This document shows, in pieces, positions 26,607-36,755 of a DNA stretch of 37,817 bases (position 1 is the first letter of the stretch; every line of letters begins with the position of its first letter). Where the stretch lies: contig JAKADQ010000004.1 in assembly GCA_021820405.1 (NCBI GenBank), positions 1 through 37,817 on the forward strand, in the 5' to 3' direction. The position numbers and the translations under genes were made by a program. Origin of the DNA: Thermoplasmata archaeon (GTDB lineage Archaea; Thermoplasmatota; Thermoplasmata; Thermoplasmatales; Thermoplasmataceae). The notes under the pieces are model-generated. The model worked only from the letters and a program-made list of their open reading frames with translations, did no database searches and was not told the origin of the DNA.

Positions 26607-27066
26607 GTTTATATTTGCAGGATCGAAGGGCAAGTTCCGAAGATCTTATTTTGAAAGGTTATGGAAATTTTGTCCTTGTGCTTTCTATAGCAAATCTGAA
26701 GGATCTTCGAGTTTAAGGAAGGATTTCTGTTATGTTGAGCACCACATCCTTTGAGTCTTGCGAAACGCAATCCAGTGATCTTAAGCCTCTGAATGGCAAT
26801 ATTACCTCTTATAGATATCTCTCAATAAGTCAGAAATGTTCAGTATGAAATTTGTAACAGACTTAAAATACGATTCGTCGTAATTGTGCACCCAAATAAT
26901 TTGATTAGTTCTTTGCTTAGATTATAAAATGGTTTGGGAGAGGTTTATTTTGAAAAGTTCTATTTTTTTGGGATGGTGCACAAATAAGAAATTTGTCGTT
27001 AATCTTAATTCTGAGATTATGTTGGGGTAATACTTTAAAACAAGCGAACTGACCAAAATTTTAAGC

Positions 27067-27146
27067 GCCGCGGGAGAGATTCGAACTCCCGATCCACAAG
27101 GGAACCAGATCTCAAGTCTGGCGCCGTACCACTGGGCCACCGCGGC
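27067..27146 (-). tRNA. tRNA-Ser (anticodon UGA)
   Basis: Minus strand GCCGCGG...CCAGA-CTTGAGA-TCTGG...GGGAG-TTCGAAT-CTCTC-CCGCGGC; extended variable region; acceptor stem pairs. Confidence 0.88.
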
Positions 27147-27198
27147 TTTCCTTTTCAATCCTTTAATCTATGTCTCTTCCTCCGCAAGTGCTATTTGT

Positions 27199-27774
27199 TT
27201 AATTTACCTTTTCTGCCTTTTTATCAGAATAATAGAAATCATTAAATTTTTCAAAGATTAACTCGTCCACGAAACCATGTTCCCGAATGAAGGCCTGTTT
27301 GTGAAAACGCCCGCATTCACTGAAACCATTCTTAATCAATGCCTTTGCAGAAGCTTTGTTTGGTTCGAAAACTGACGATGTAAGCTTCCTCATATTCAGG
27401 GTTGCAAAGCAGAATTTCACAGTAAGCGAAATTGCCTCAGTGGCAAATCCCTTTCCCCATTTATCCTGCGACAGGAAGTATCCAATTATTCCTGTGCCAT
27501 TGATCCAGTCGATCTCTCTAACTCCTATTACGCCGACTATCTTCATTCCATCGTTTTCAATTATAGCGAAATGCCTGTCGTTGGAGGATTTTTCGCTTAA
27601 TGATCTGAACCAGTAGATCTCGTCACCCATATACATTATTCTTCCTGGGTTGCGTAAAAAGCGATGTACCTCAGGGTTATTAATTGCGGAAAAAAGGAAC
27701 TCAGTATCTGTTTCGACTAAAACTCCCAATGATACCTTTGAGCCCCCCACGATCAGAGGCCTGTTATCGCTCAT
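27199..27774 (-). CDS. GNAT N-acetyltransferase (RimJ/RimL-like)
   Basis: GIIGYFLSQDKWGKGFATEAISLTVKFCFATLNMRKLTSSVFEPNKASAKALIKNGFSECGRF. Confidence 0.92.
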   Translation of the reverse strand: MSDNRPLIVGGSKVSLGVLVETDTEFLFSAINNPEVHRFLRNPGRIMYMGDEIYWFRSLSEKSSNDRHFAIIENDGMKIVGVIGVREIDWINGTGIIGYFLSQDKWGKGFATEAISLTVKFCFATLNMRKLTSSVFEPNKASAKALIKNGFSECGRFHKQAFIREHGFVDELIFEKFNDFYYSDKKAEKVN

Positions 27775-27795
27775 ATTCTAATTTTAGATATGAAC

Positions 27796-28437
27796 CTATC
27801 TTCTCAATCGTCCGTTTGATCTGATAGACGGTCTGCTCTTGTTGCTCTTGGTCCTGCCGGTTCTTAGACCTCTGCCCTTATACCCTGCAGAGGTAAGACC
27901 ACGATATGTCCTCCCCCTGTTATGCGGTTCTGAAATCCAGGAAACGGTTCCGTTATCCCTGATTTCTGGGGCAGCTCTGTCAACCATTATTATTTCATAA
28001 TATTTGTAAAGACCGTCTTCGCCTACATAATATGAATTCAACACTTCCATGTTTGGATATTTATCAGCAGCTCTCTCCTCTGCGATCCACTGTATACTCT
28101 TTTTAACTGTAAGCTTGCTGTATGCCATTCTTCTTGGTCTGCGGCCTCCCATTATCTTTGGACGATTTCTCCCGCCCCTTCTCACCCTGGATCTTACGAC
28201 CACATAGCCCTCTTTGGCTTTGTATCCAAGAGAACGTGCCCTGTCAAGTCTTGTAGGGTATTCAACCCTGAAGGTGGATGGGCCGTGTCTCCACTCAATC
28301 ATTCTCAGTTTTTGAAGTGGATAAATTTCCGATTCCTTGAGAGATTTCCACCCTTCGCGAATTAATGAATATGTTGATGATCCTGGCATATATTTCATTC
28401 CATCTAGTTTATTCTGTGCAGCGACAGTCCAAGACAA
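27796..28437 (-). CDS. rpl15e: 50S ribosomal protein L15e
   Basis: [42 protein letters not shown]...[35 protein letters not shown]. Confidence 0.97.
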   Translation of the reverse strand: MSWTVAAQNKLDGMKYMPGSSTYSLIREGWKSLKESEIYPLQKLRMIEWRHGPSTFRVEYPTRLDRARSLGYKAKEGYVVVRSRVRRGGRNRPKIMGGRRPRRMAYSKLTVKKSIQWIAEERAADKYPNMEVLNSYYVGEDGLYKYYEIIMVDRAAPEIRDNGTVSWISEPHNRGRTYRGLTSAGYKGRGLRTGRTKSNKSRPSIRSNGRLRR

Positions 28438-28490
28438 TATAAATATCTTGGCAAGTTGTTTTAAGCTATCTTTTTAACCCATAATATCGC

Positions 28491-29147
28491 CTAAGATAAT
28501 GAAACATCAGATATCGTGAAATCTGTACCGGTACGGACGAAAGCATTTATGTTCACTGAAAGAAGGCTTACCCATGCACTTGCATTTTTTACATTTAAAG
28601 CAGCCCTGGATGGTTGAAAGCTTGTGAAAAAGACCTTTTCAGTAACCTGGAAGTTGCCATGTGGAAGAACTGTACTGCCTGCACATGGTGACCATATGCC
28701 GTTATTGTTCCACTCGATTAAAGCACCGCTTGCCCCAATTCTTGTATTATTCTGAACAAGCCAGCCATGTTGCCCACCTATAACAGAATTGGAATTGTTC
28801 TTTACGAACAACGATGAAGAGCAGAAGGTTATACCATAATAATTCAAATTTGATAATGATTGATTTATAGAATAATTAAGCGGTTCCATCCTTGAGCATA
28901 ATACAATATTTGGCTGAAGTTCTATTGTTCCACCGGGGAACCCTGTTATATTGAATGTAATTGTAAACATTGTACCCGAACTGTTGTTATATAACGGAAG
29001 TGAATAGTTTTTAGAAGCAGAGTTGAAGGTTATAGTAATGGTTTTATTCACTTTTCTCTCATAATCAAAGTAGAAGATAGAAAAAGAAGAGAAGGCGACA
29101 ATCAAAGCTACAAAAATTGCTACAATAGCACGAGTTCTGGTCCTCAT
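28491..29147 (-). CDS. Membrane-anchored secreted hypothetical protein
   Basis: N-terminal AIVAIFVALIVAFSSFSIFYF helix; many N-x-S/T sequons in the ectodomain. Confidence 0.65.
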   Translation of the reverse strand: MRTRTRAIVAIFVALIVAFSSFSIFYFDYERKVNKTITITFNSASKNYSLPLYNNSSGTMFTITFNITGFPGGTIELQPNIVLCSRMEPLNYSINQSLSNLNYYGITFCSSSLFVKNNSNSVIGGQHGWLVQNNTRIGASGALIEWNNNGIWSPCAGSTVLPHGNFQVTEKVFFTSFQPSRAALNVKNASAWVSLLSVNINAFVRTGTDFTISDVSLS

Positions 29148-29252
29148 TAATTATTTCCTCCACTCGATACAATGGTACATTCGCATAGTCTTATAAATTT
29201 TTCTAACGGATTCAATTTCGGTGTATATCTTTTGAACGGGTTTATTATATTG

Positions 29253-29771
29253 CTACACGACAATAAATGAGATGTTTTCATTCATGGTTGCAAGCATATT
29301 ATTCATCTTCTCGGAGGCCATATTTTTTAACGAATCATTCTTTAGCATAACACCATGTATAAGACCGACAAGTCCGACAGCTCCTGCCATGTTGGACGAT
29401 GTATCAACCTCTCTCAAATATGAACGAAATACAGACTGCATGTTAGTTTTCTTCAGGTTATCCATCATTTTATCCAGCGCCTTCCTGATCTTTGGCAGCT
29501 GCTCCTTCGTCACGACAAGCCTTACAATCTTGTCCGGTTCGCAGCTGGCATTGTCCTCATCTAATCTCCACCAATTCTTGAGATCAAGATTCCATAGTGT
29601 TTCACACAGTGCGCGAACCGCAATCCTTGGCTTTGTCATTGTGAACTGCCTGAGGTCATAAGTTACCTTACCACCACCAGTAGATTCCCTGCGTGAATTA
29701 TTTATTTTCAGAACTGTATCAACTACATCGGAAAATGCCAATGAATTTACCTCCTCTATTAAATGACACAT
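29253..29771 (-). CDS. Hypothetical protein (172 aa)
   Basis: Uninterrupted ORF with AT-rich upstream region. Confidence 0.65.
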   Translation of the reverse strand: MCHLIEEVNSLAFSDVVDTVLKINNSRRESTGGGKVTYDLRQFTMTKPRIAVRALCETLWNLDLKNWWRLDEDNASCEPDKIVRLVVTKEQLPKIRKALDKMMDNLKKTNMQSVFRSYLREVDTSSNMAGAVGLVGLIHGVMLKNDSLKNMASEKMNNMLATMNENISFIVV

Positions 29772-29830
29772 TACTTATATACTTTACTTTTAACCTGAAA
29801 ATGATGCTGTCCGAATCAGACGAATAATTA

Positions 29831-31324
29831 TCATGATCCTGCCTGTTCTGCAACCTTTTCTGTCACAGAGGGTTCAACTATTGTTGACGGAACAGGTCTT
29901 TTAATGACCTCCCTGGCAAATACTACGATCACAGAGGACGCGAGGAAAGCTATAACAGCGATCATAAAGGAAAGGAAAAACGCAAAGTGCGTCGGTGTTG
30001 ATATTATGAAAGCCGAACCGAGGACGGCAGCAACCGAATATGTCGAAAGGACTGCCCCCGCAACCGGAGCACCTATACTGCTTCCAAGATTGCGGAATGT
30101 CCCATTCATTGATGTTGCCAGACCCATATCTCTGGGGTCAACCGAGAGAACAAGCAGATTGATCACAGAAGCATTCATTATGGAAAGGCCAGCACCGATT
30201 ATGAAGCCATATGCAAGTGTAAGGTCAAATGCCGGATTGGTTGCTTCCAGCAGGAATCCTGCAGCACTTACTAGCGGCCCAATAATTGCCATTTTTTTAA
30301 CACCATATTTCGTTATAATGGAACCGGTTATAGGACCGAAGATAAGAGTACCGAGTGCAAATGGCACCAGTCCAAGGCCGGTGTCAAGTATGGATACGCC
30401 AAAACCATATGGAGCAGGTGTTTCAAACCTGTATGTGAGAGCCTGAAGGGCCAGAAACATGCCAAAACCGGATATTGCAAGGACTATGTTAGGTACCCAG
30501 ACATTTCTTGCCGATAACAGGCGCATGTCAATTATAGCTTCCAGGCCCTTTCTGGAGACCTTTCTCTCATACAGGAATGTTGGAATGAACAACGCAACGC
30601 CAGCAGCGAATAATGCAAGCACAGTTGGGGATGCCCAGCCTATCACGGGCCCATCTGAAAGACCGAAAACTACCAAGCTAAGTGCTACAGCGAATATTCC
30701 AGCCCCGATATAATCAACCTTTGTCCCCGGTCTTCTGTACGAGGATTCCCTGATATAAAAGTATGATACGATTACGAGTGCAAAGACAAATGGAAATGCA
30801 GTGTGGTATGTATATCTCCAGCCCAGATCATTGGATACCAGCGAGCCAAGTGGCAGACTTATTGCGAAACCTGCCCCGAACATTGCGCTTAAAAGAGCCT
30901 GTGCTTTTGGTACAAGTCTTCTTGGAAATTCCTCCCTCACAAGACTCATACCAAGCGGCATAACCGTCAAACCTATTCCCTGTATTCCTCTTGAAACAAG
31001 CATATATGTGAAATTTGGGGAGAACCCGGTAGAAACGACAGCCGCAGCGTATATGAATAATACAATAACAAGCATCTTCTTCTTTCCGTATATGTCGCCA
31101 AGTTTACCCACAATAGGGCTCAGACCCACTCCTGTTACCAAATACACAGATAGAACAAGACTGACCTGAGAAATCGAAACACCAAATGTTCTCGCTATTG
31201 ATGGTAACGACGGGGTCAACATACCCTCAACGTACATTACAACCATAATCAGCATTGCCAGAATTATCATAACTCTGGTTGTATAGGCTTTATCATAATC
31301 CAGTGCTTTTATTTCCTTTTCCAT
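29831..31324 (-). CDS. MFS drug-efflux-type transporter
   Basis: Multiple TM helices; GVGLSPIVGKLGDIYGKKKML loop motif; MLVSRGIQGIG. Confidence 0.93.
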   Translation of the reverse strand: MEKEIKALDYDKAYTTRVMIILAMLIMVVMYVEGMLTPSLPSIARTFGVSISQVSLVLSVYLVTGVGLSPIVGKLGDIYGKKKMLVIVLFIYAAAVVSTGFSPNFTYMLVSRGIQGIGLTVMPLGMSLVREEFPRRLVPKAQALLSAMFGAGFAISLPLGSLVSNDLGWRYTYHTAFPFVFALVIVSYFYIRESSYRRPGTKVDYIGAGIFAVALSLVVFGLSDGPVIGWASPTVLALFAAGVALFIPTFLYERKVSRKGLEAIIDMRLLSARNVWVPNIVLAISGFGMFLALQALTYRFETPAPYGFGVSILDTGLGLVPFALGTLIFGPITGSIITKYGVKKMAIIGPLVSAAGFLLEATNPAFDLTLAYGFIIGAGLSIMNASVINLLVLSVDPRDMGLATSMNGTFRNLGSSIGAPVAGAVLSTYSVAAVLGSAFIISTPTHFAFFLSFMIAVIAFLASSVIVVFAREVIKRPVPSTIVEPSVTEKVAEQAGS

Positions 31325-31795
31325 TTATTCATCTTCCTTGGAGATATTTTCATTCATTTCCCTTAGCTTTGTCTTCATCAGATCGAGTGTGTGCAGGAGT
31401 GCGCTCATTTCATTCTGAGCAATGTTTTCAGCCATGTATGAGACAACCTCGTCATAAATCGACGAAAGTTCCACAAGCTTCTTCTTTCCAGCCCGGGTTA
31501 GTGCTATTGAATACACCCTTCTATCCGCGTTATCCCTTATCCTTTCGACAAGATTTTCGCGTTCAAGATTGTCGATCAGACTTGTGAGAGTTGGTTTCGA
31601 GGCCTGGAGAATCCCTGCAAGCATTGTCAGGCTCTGTGGTCCCTTTTCATCTATTATGTGAAGAATGAAGAAGGCAGGCCTGGAAATGTTCTCCCTTCTG
31701 AGATAATATGTCTGTAACGCCATAAGATCGCCCACGAGTTCCTTCCATGCTCTTTTAATCATAGTCTTTGCAGGGTATACCTTGGGTTCAGACAT
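31325..31795 (-). CDS. MarR-family transcriptional regulator
   Basis: LTMLAGILQASKPTLTSLIDNLERENLVERIRDNADRRVYSIALTRAGKKKL winged HTH; immediately upstream of the MFS gene. Confidence 0.95.
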   Translation of the reverse strand: MSEPKVYPAKTMIKRAWKELVGDLMALQTYYLRRENISRPAFFILHIIDEKGPQSLTMLAGILQASKPTLTSLIDNLERENLVERIRDNADRRVYSIALTRAGKKKLVELSSIYDEVVSYMAENIAQNEMSALLHTLDLMKTKLREMNENISKEDE

Positions 31796-31828
31796 TCTTA
31801 TCGCACCTGAATTAGTTTATAATATATA

Positions 31829-31850
31829 ACTATTAGGTCGCCTAAATAGT
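31829..31850. promoter_or_regulatory. Candidate MarR operator palindrome
   Basis: ACTATTAGG-TCG-CCTAAATAGT imperfect inverted repeat next to the TATA-like tttataatatata upstream of the MarR start. Confidence 0.55.
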
Positions 31851-31897
31851 AAGTGTAGACTAACTATATTGCCGCTATCGGATCCAGAAATTTACAA

Positions 31898-33112
31898 TTA
31901 CGATTCAAATGCATAAAATGATTGGTGTAACTCGTATTTTTCAGCTCCAAGCATCTTGCCTAAACTGCTTATTTCGCTGACAATACCTTTTATCAAGCCA
32001 CTGGTAACCTCATATTTCTTTTCAGGATGGAAAGATATTATTTTCAGGGTTCGTGAATTCCGGTCCATTTTGGGTTCAATCCTTCCAACCAGCCTGCCAT
32101 TGTGAAGAACTGGCATTGAGTAATAACCATATTTTCTTTTATCTTTTGGCACATACATTTCCAGCCTTGCGTCAAAGCCAAATAGTGTCATCGTGCGCTT
32201 TCGGTCATGCAGCAGGTTATCGAAAGGGGAGAGAATAGCTGTCCTATGTTTCCATAATTTATCTATATCATTAAGTTCCTGAACGATATTTCTATGTATA
32301 TACCAGGTCTCCCTGCTTTTAATACCATCAATTTCGATTTCTTTTACCTCTCCAGCATGAACAAGTTCAGCAAAAAGCCTTTCCTTGGTATCTTTATTGC
32401 CTAATTGATGGTACTGTAGAATCTGTCTCTTTGTTCCAGTTCCTAACGCCATGGCGGATCTTTCGATCAGTTTTTTTGTTAACTTCAGGATGCTTTTCGT
32501 ATTATTCTGATATGAGGCAATTTTGAATGGCGGAGACCCCCATATTTTCTGGTTTCCATTATCCCTACCAGTTATCCATATATTTCCGTGAAAATATAAT
32601 CTTTCAAGAAAGAGATTGACTGTTCTCTCATTTCCCCATCCAGTAATCGTGGTTCCGGAAGGCTCAATCTCAAGCATTTCCCTTGACAGAATACTTTGCT
32701 TTCCCCTGATCATCTTTAATGTGTCTGCAATTTCCTTCCGGTTTTCTTTAAGGAATGAATCAGCACCTCGCTTTCGATTGTTTATGATCTTATACTTAAT
32801 CAGTGGAAGGTCAAATGCATGAACTATGGAGGCAAAACTGGTGTAAAATTCAACAAGTCTCTTTTCCTTATAAATAAGATCGAACAATTCATCTATTTTG
32901 AAAGGACCAATCCTGCTCCATAATGTAAGGAAATGACTCCTTTCAACATACCTTACGGGATCAACCTGAAGGTGACATATATCGTAGATGATCTGTTCTA
33001 TTATATCCCCCGAAGAATTAAAATTATTGCTGTTCCATGGGGATAGATGCTGCCTGTAAATAACAAGCTTTCTAATGTCTTCAAGATGAGAATGCAATTT
33101 ATCAGTTGACAA
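31898..33112 (-). CDS. Winged-helix DNA-binding protein, YcaQ/AlkZ-like (HTH_42)
   Basis: IDICHLQVDPVRYVERSHFLTLWSRIG-type segment, FYTSFASIVHAFDLPL, LSPFDNLLHDRKRTMTLFGFDARLEMYVPKDKRKYGYYSMPVLHNGRLVGRIEPKMDR. Confidence 0.85.
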   Translation of the reverse strand: MSTDKLHSHLEDIRKLVIYRQHLSPWNSNNFNSSGDIIEQIIYDICHLQVDPVRYVERSHFLTLWSRIGPFKIDELFDLIYKEKRLVEFYTSFASIVHAFDLPLIKYKIINNRKRGADSFLKENRKEIADTLKMIRGKQSILSREMLEIEPSGTTITGWGNERTVNLFLERLYFHGNIWITGRDNGNQKIWGSPPFKIASYQNNTKSILKLTKKLIERSAMALGTGTKRQILQYHQLGNKDTKERLFAELVHAGEVKEIEIDGIKSRETWYIHRNIVQELNDIDKLWKHRTAILSPFDNLLHDRKRTMTLFGFDARLEMYVPKDKRKYGYYSMPVLHNGRLVGRIEPKMDRNSRTLKIISFHPEKKYEVTSGLIKGIVSEISSLGKMLGAEKYELHQSFYAFES

Positions 33113-33186
33113 CTATTCAGTATTCAAAGGGTAAATATTATAACATCATGAGAGGTGGATATATTTTTAGGATCAACGGTTACAAA

Positions 33187-33930
33187 TTATTTTTCTCTTT
33201 TCCTGTAACCAGGAATATCTTTGGGTTCCCATGTGCCATCAGTCTTCCTGAAATATCCCTTCTCATAATTCCTGTTGAAATCATCAGGGCTTAATGCTGT
33301 TCCATCTGGAATGATTGAACTCCAGCCATGCCCATGGAGAAGAATTTCACCATGATCTGGATAATGCATAACCTCCTTTGTCCTTGGATCTGGATAGGTA
33401 TGCACCTCAATATCTAGTATCCTCACTGAATTTCCCTGATCAGCAATTATCTGGCTTGTTAGATCTGGTCCTGATGGTTTGGAGATGAGATCTCCACTTT
33501 TTACTACCCTCGATTTGTCATTCATCATGGGGGTGGCCGATCCTTCGATTATGAGATAAAACTCGTCTATGCTTGAATGCGAATGAAGCCTTGCTGACAC
33601 CTGTCCTGGTCTGAGGAACTCAACGGTTGCAAAAACTCTGCTTGGCCCCAGCAAAGGCATTAGATTTCTGAAGCTGAATCCCTCTCCGTTCAACTGTGTA
33701 GCTTTTTCAGACTCGTCAAGATTTTCATCATAGACATTTGTCAACGGGAATATCCAGAGGTTTGCATTCGATTTCTCCTCGTTCTCAATAATGACCTCGT
33801 CAAACCACATTGAAAGTATCCGTATGATGAATTGCAACGCAGAATTCTCAAGATCAGGTATCCTGAACGATATCTCTGATTTCTTATCGACTTTCATGAA
33901 ACCTGCTTTGTTAGACAGGATTTCCCACAA
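33187..33930 (-). CDS. Cupin-domain protein
   Basis: RPGQVSARLHSHSSIDEFYLIIEGSATPMMNDKSRVVKSGDLISKPSG. Confidence 0.85.
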   Translation of the reverse strand: MWEILSNKAGFMKVDKKSEISFRIPDLENSALQFIIRILSMWFDEVIIENEEKSNANLWIFPLTNVYDENLDESEKATQLNGEGFSFRNLMPLLGPSRVFATVEFLRPGQVSARLHSHSSIDEFYLIIEGSATPMMNDKSRVVKSGDLISKPSGPDLTSQIIADQGNSVRILDIEVHTYPDPRTKEVMHYPDHGEILLHGHGWSSIIPDGTALSPDDFNRNYEKGYFRKTDGTWEPKDIPGYRKREK

Positions 33931-34208
33931 CCAGTTTGTGAATGGATAGAGGAGCTCAGCATAATGCGGATGTTTTCCGTTTTTTTCAGGGAAGAAAAGA
34001 TCTCAGGCGAGATCCAGCCTAACCTGTTCGCTTCCTGCATCCTTTTTTGTCAAAATTGCTTTCATTCTAAGTTTATCTTGAAACAACTCTTAAAGATTCC
34101 CTGTTAGACCTAGTTTAACGAATGGCTGACTGTAAGCGTAAATACTCATTGAAAATTTTCTTTGTGATTCCCGATAGAATGTAAAGTTAATTAGGTGTGT
34201 TTTGATCT

Positions 34209-34919
34209 TTGGATGTGCGCGAGGACAGTTTCTTCTTCAAAAGCGGGGACCTCAGATTAGAGCGACTCTTTTACGTCATGTTCGGCATTGAAATTCTTAT
34301 TTTTCTGGTAGTTTCTGCGCTTCCCGCGGTGAATCCAGCGCTACTGATTGAGTTTAAACAGGAACAATCTTCCATTGATACACAGTCATACTTTCCCATG
34401 TTCTTATCAATATTTCCAAGTAACCTGAGAGTTGCAACACTGGAATTCATACCTGCGCTTGGGACATATTTTTATCTTGATTCAATTGTTGTAACATCAT
34501 ATATACTTGCGCTTGAAGGAACATCCATAGGAATCTCAGGCATATTTTTGTTCCTGAGTCTTGCACTTCTTCCTCATACATGGCTGGAGATACCGTCATA
34601 TGCAGTTGCAGCGAGCACCAGCATCTACCTACTCTATTACCTTGTCAAAAAGAGATCTGATTTAAGATTTAAAGCAAAGAAGATTTTTTATATGTACCTT
34701 TTTGTTGCCTTGGAACTCGCAATTGCAGGAGCCGTTGAATCCGCAGAGATTGTGTTTGAGGAAAATTATCCGTCTCCGACTAACATTGAGTATCCTTTTC
34801 TCATGTGGCTACCCTCTATACCTGCAATTTTAATACTTATCATATTGTACAAAAGGATCAATCATGCAGATTATGGCAAGGCGAACGATATCATTGAGCA
34901 GGCAGAGTTTCAATACTAA
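34209..34919 (+). CDS. SpoIIM/DUF95-like integral membrane protein
   Basis: NLRVATLEFIPALGTYFYLDSIVVTSYILALE...LLPHTWLEIPSYAVAAS. Confidence 0.7.
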   Translation: MDVREDSFFFKSGDLRLERLFYVMFGIEILIFLVVSALPAVNPALLIEFKQEQSSIDTQSYFPMFLSIFPSNLRVATLEFIPALGTYFYLDSIVVTSYILALEGTSIGISGIFLFLSLALLPHTWLEIPSYAVAASTSIYLLYYLVKKRSDLRFKAKKIFYMYLFVALELAIAGAVESAEIVFEENYPSPTNIEYPFLMWLPSIPAILILIILYKRINHADYGKANDIIEQAEFQY

Positions 34920-35054
34920 TGTTGAATAAGCGGGCTTGGATGAAAAGTTGATATTTTTGCTTTTATGTTAACTCCGCTTCCATCAAAGCAAGAGAGAGTT
35001 ACCAAAGTTTATTCCCCTTTTCCTAAAAGAAATTTCTATATGAAATAGCGTAAT

Positions 35055-35339
35055 TTGTGGAATATGACTAAAATGGTTCACATCTGGGAAGTTAAATGTA
35101 AATACTGTGGTACGCAATTCGAGCACATTTTCAGGGCTGGCGACATATTGAGACCGCATGTTTTCAATGATCTCCGTTTCAAATGCATTAAATGCGGTAA
35201 GGTGGGTTATGATCCTGTCAGAAGCATAGGAAAAATGACACTCGAAGAGTGGCAAGAAAAGCATCCAGAGTTGAATCTGGAGGACCTTCCGGATTATTCG
35301 TATTTTGATGATTCTAGCATTGATTCCAGTGTTTCCTGA
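35055..35339 (+). CDS. Small zinc-ribbon-like protein
   Basis: Two CxxC pairs: CKYCGTQFEHIF...FKCIKCGKVGYDP. Confidence 0.7.
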   Translation: MWNMTKMVHIWEVKCKYCGTQFEHIFRAGDILRPHVFNDLRFKCIKCGKVGYDPVRSIGKMTLEEWQEKHPELNLEDLPDYSYFDDSSIDSSVS

Positions 35340-35414
35340 TCTGAGGTATTATAAAGGGAATAGATTCTAAACGAAAAGGCTATTTACAAAAACTTGATCT
35401 CATTTTGAAGTAAC

Positions 35415-35696
35415 ATGGCGATTTTTAGACGTGAATACGATAAGGATAAGGGTGTGGCAACCTACCATTGTGATGAGCATGGCTTCAAGGCATCGGATCC
35501 TGCCCACGTTGAAGAACACCTGAAACAACATGGCAAATCTGCTGCAGGCTTCTGGAAGAAGAGACATGATCATGAGAAAAATGTCACTGTTTATCACTGC
35601 GATCACCACGATTTTGAATCGTATGACCCAATGGAAATTGAGGAACACGAGAGGTCTCATGCTCTGATGATGGGTGGCGGTTGGGGCATTCTTTAA
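35415..35696 (+). CDS. Small protein with two tandem CxxH...HxxxH zinc-finger-like repeats
   Basis: YHCDEHGFKASDPAHVEEHLKQH and YHCDHHDFESYDPMEIEEHERSH. Confidence 0.75.
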   Translation: MAIFRREYDKDKGVATYHCDEHGFKASDPAHVEEHLKQHGKSAAGFWKKRHDHEKNVTVYHCDHHDFESYDPMEIEEHERSHALMMGGGWGIL

Positions 35697-35814
35697 CTTT
35701 CAATTTACAGCAATCAACAAAAAATTCTTCATTTTTTAGTTTTTAGAATTGTATGAAGCAACAATTTCAATCAATGAGCTTCTGTATTTGGGGAAAATAA
35801 AATTGTTTTGAAAA

Positions 35815-36630
35815 TTAGAACATTTCAAGCAGCGAGTCCATTCCCCTGACCAGGCCATGCATGTTTTTTACTTTCCTGGCTGCTATTAAAGTGCCCTTGA
35901 TATACGGTTCGGCGCCGCTACCGCCCTCAAACCTTATGGTTAATCTTTCGTCTGGGTTTCCAAACATGACCTCTGCACCTATTATGTACCCTGGCAATCT
36001 GATGGAATGTGTCTGTATCCCATTGAGTGAAAGACCCCTGCTTTCCGCATGTCCCTTTGTGCTTTTGACAGGTATCTCTATATCTGGCCGTTTTACCTTA
36101 TACAGGCGATTTCCCAGCTCGAGAGCTGTGCCACTCGGAGAATCGATCTTGCTATCCGAGGCAAAGTCTATAATTTCCCAGCTTTTCATGAACCTGGCTG
36201 CGATCTCTGAGAAATGAAGAGCGAGTGCGGCTGAAACTGAATAGTTCCCGGCAGCAAACACACCTACACCTTTCTTTCTGGAAAGATTATCTATTTCCTC
36301 ATAGTCTGCATCAGATAAACCGGAAGTACCGATGACAACATTAACGCCACGATCAATTGCTTTTTCAACATTTGATTTGACAATATCAGGTGATGTGTAG
36401 TCTATGAGAACGTCAGCTGTCTTGTTAAGGGCTTCTGAAACTGATTCGGAGATAGTGAGAGTAAAACCTGGTATGTCGAGTATTTTTCCTAGATCCTTGC
36501 CAGAATTTTTTCTGGAAACACCACCTACAAGATCAAAATCAACTGAATTAATGACTGCACGTGCAAGTGGCTTTCCAACCCAGCCGGTGACTCCCGCTAT
36601 ACATAATCTAATTTTTTCCATCGTAATCAA
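35815..36630 (-). CDS. dapB: 4-hydroxy-tetrahydrodipicolinate reductase
   Basis: CIAGVTGWVGKPLARAV; ADVLIDYTSP; VVIGTSGLS; SDSKIDSPSGTALELG. Confidence 0.93.
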   Translation of the reverse strand: MITMEKIRLCIAGVTGWVGKPLARAVINSVDFDLVGGVSRKNSGKDLGKILDIPGFTLTISESVSEALNKTADVLIDYTSPDIVKSNVEKAIDRGVNVVIGTSGLSDADYEEIDNLSRKKGVGVFAAGNYSVSAALALHFSEIAARFMKSWEIIDFASDSKIDSPSGTALELGNRLYKVKRPDIEIPVKSTKGHAESRGLSLNGIQTHSIRLPGYIIGAEVMFGNPDERLTIRFEGGSGAEPYIKGTLIAARKVKNMHGLVRGMDSLLEMF

Positions 36631-36755
36631 TACCGAGAGATTATTATTACTTATCTTGTGCGTTAATAGACATATAAAAAAAACAACCCCGTCCGAATTA
36701 AAAATAATATGCCAACTTGTAATAAATTAACAGCGTGCTGTGGACAGGATCGTCT

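Noticed and set aside
26922-27158. 78-aa minus ORF (MKRKAAVAQWYGARLEIWFPCGSGVRISPAALK...)
   Set aside because: Spurious translation across the tRNA-Ser gene
29904-31169. Plus-strand ORFs across the MFS gene
   Set aside because: Antisense to a strongly supported MFS transporter CDS
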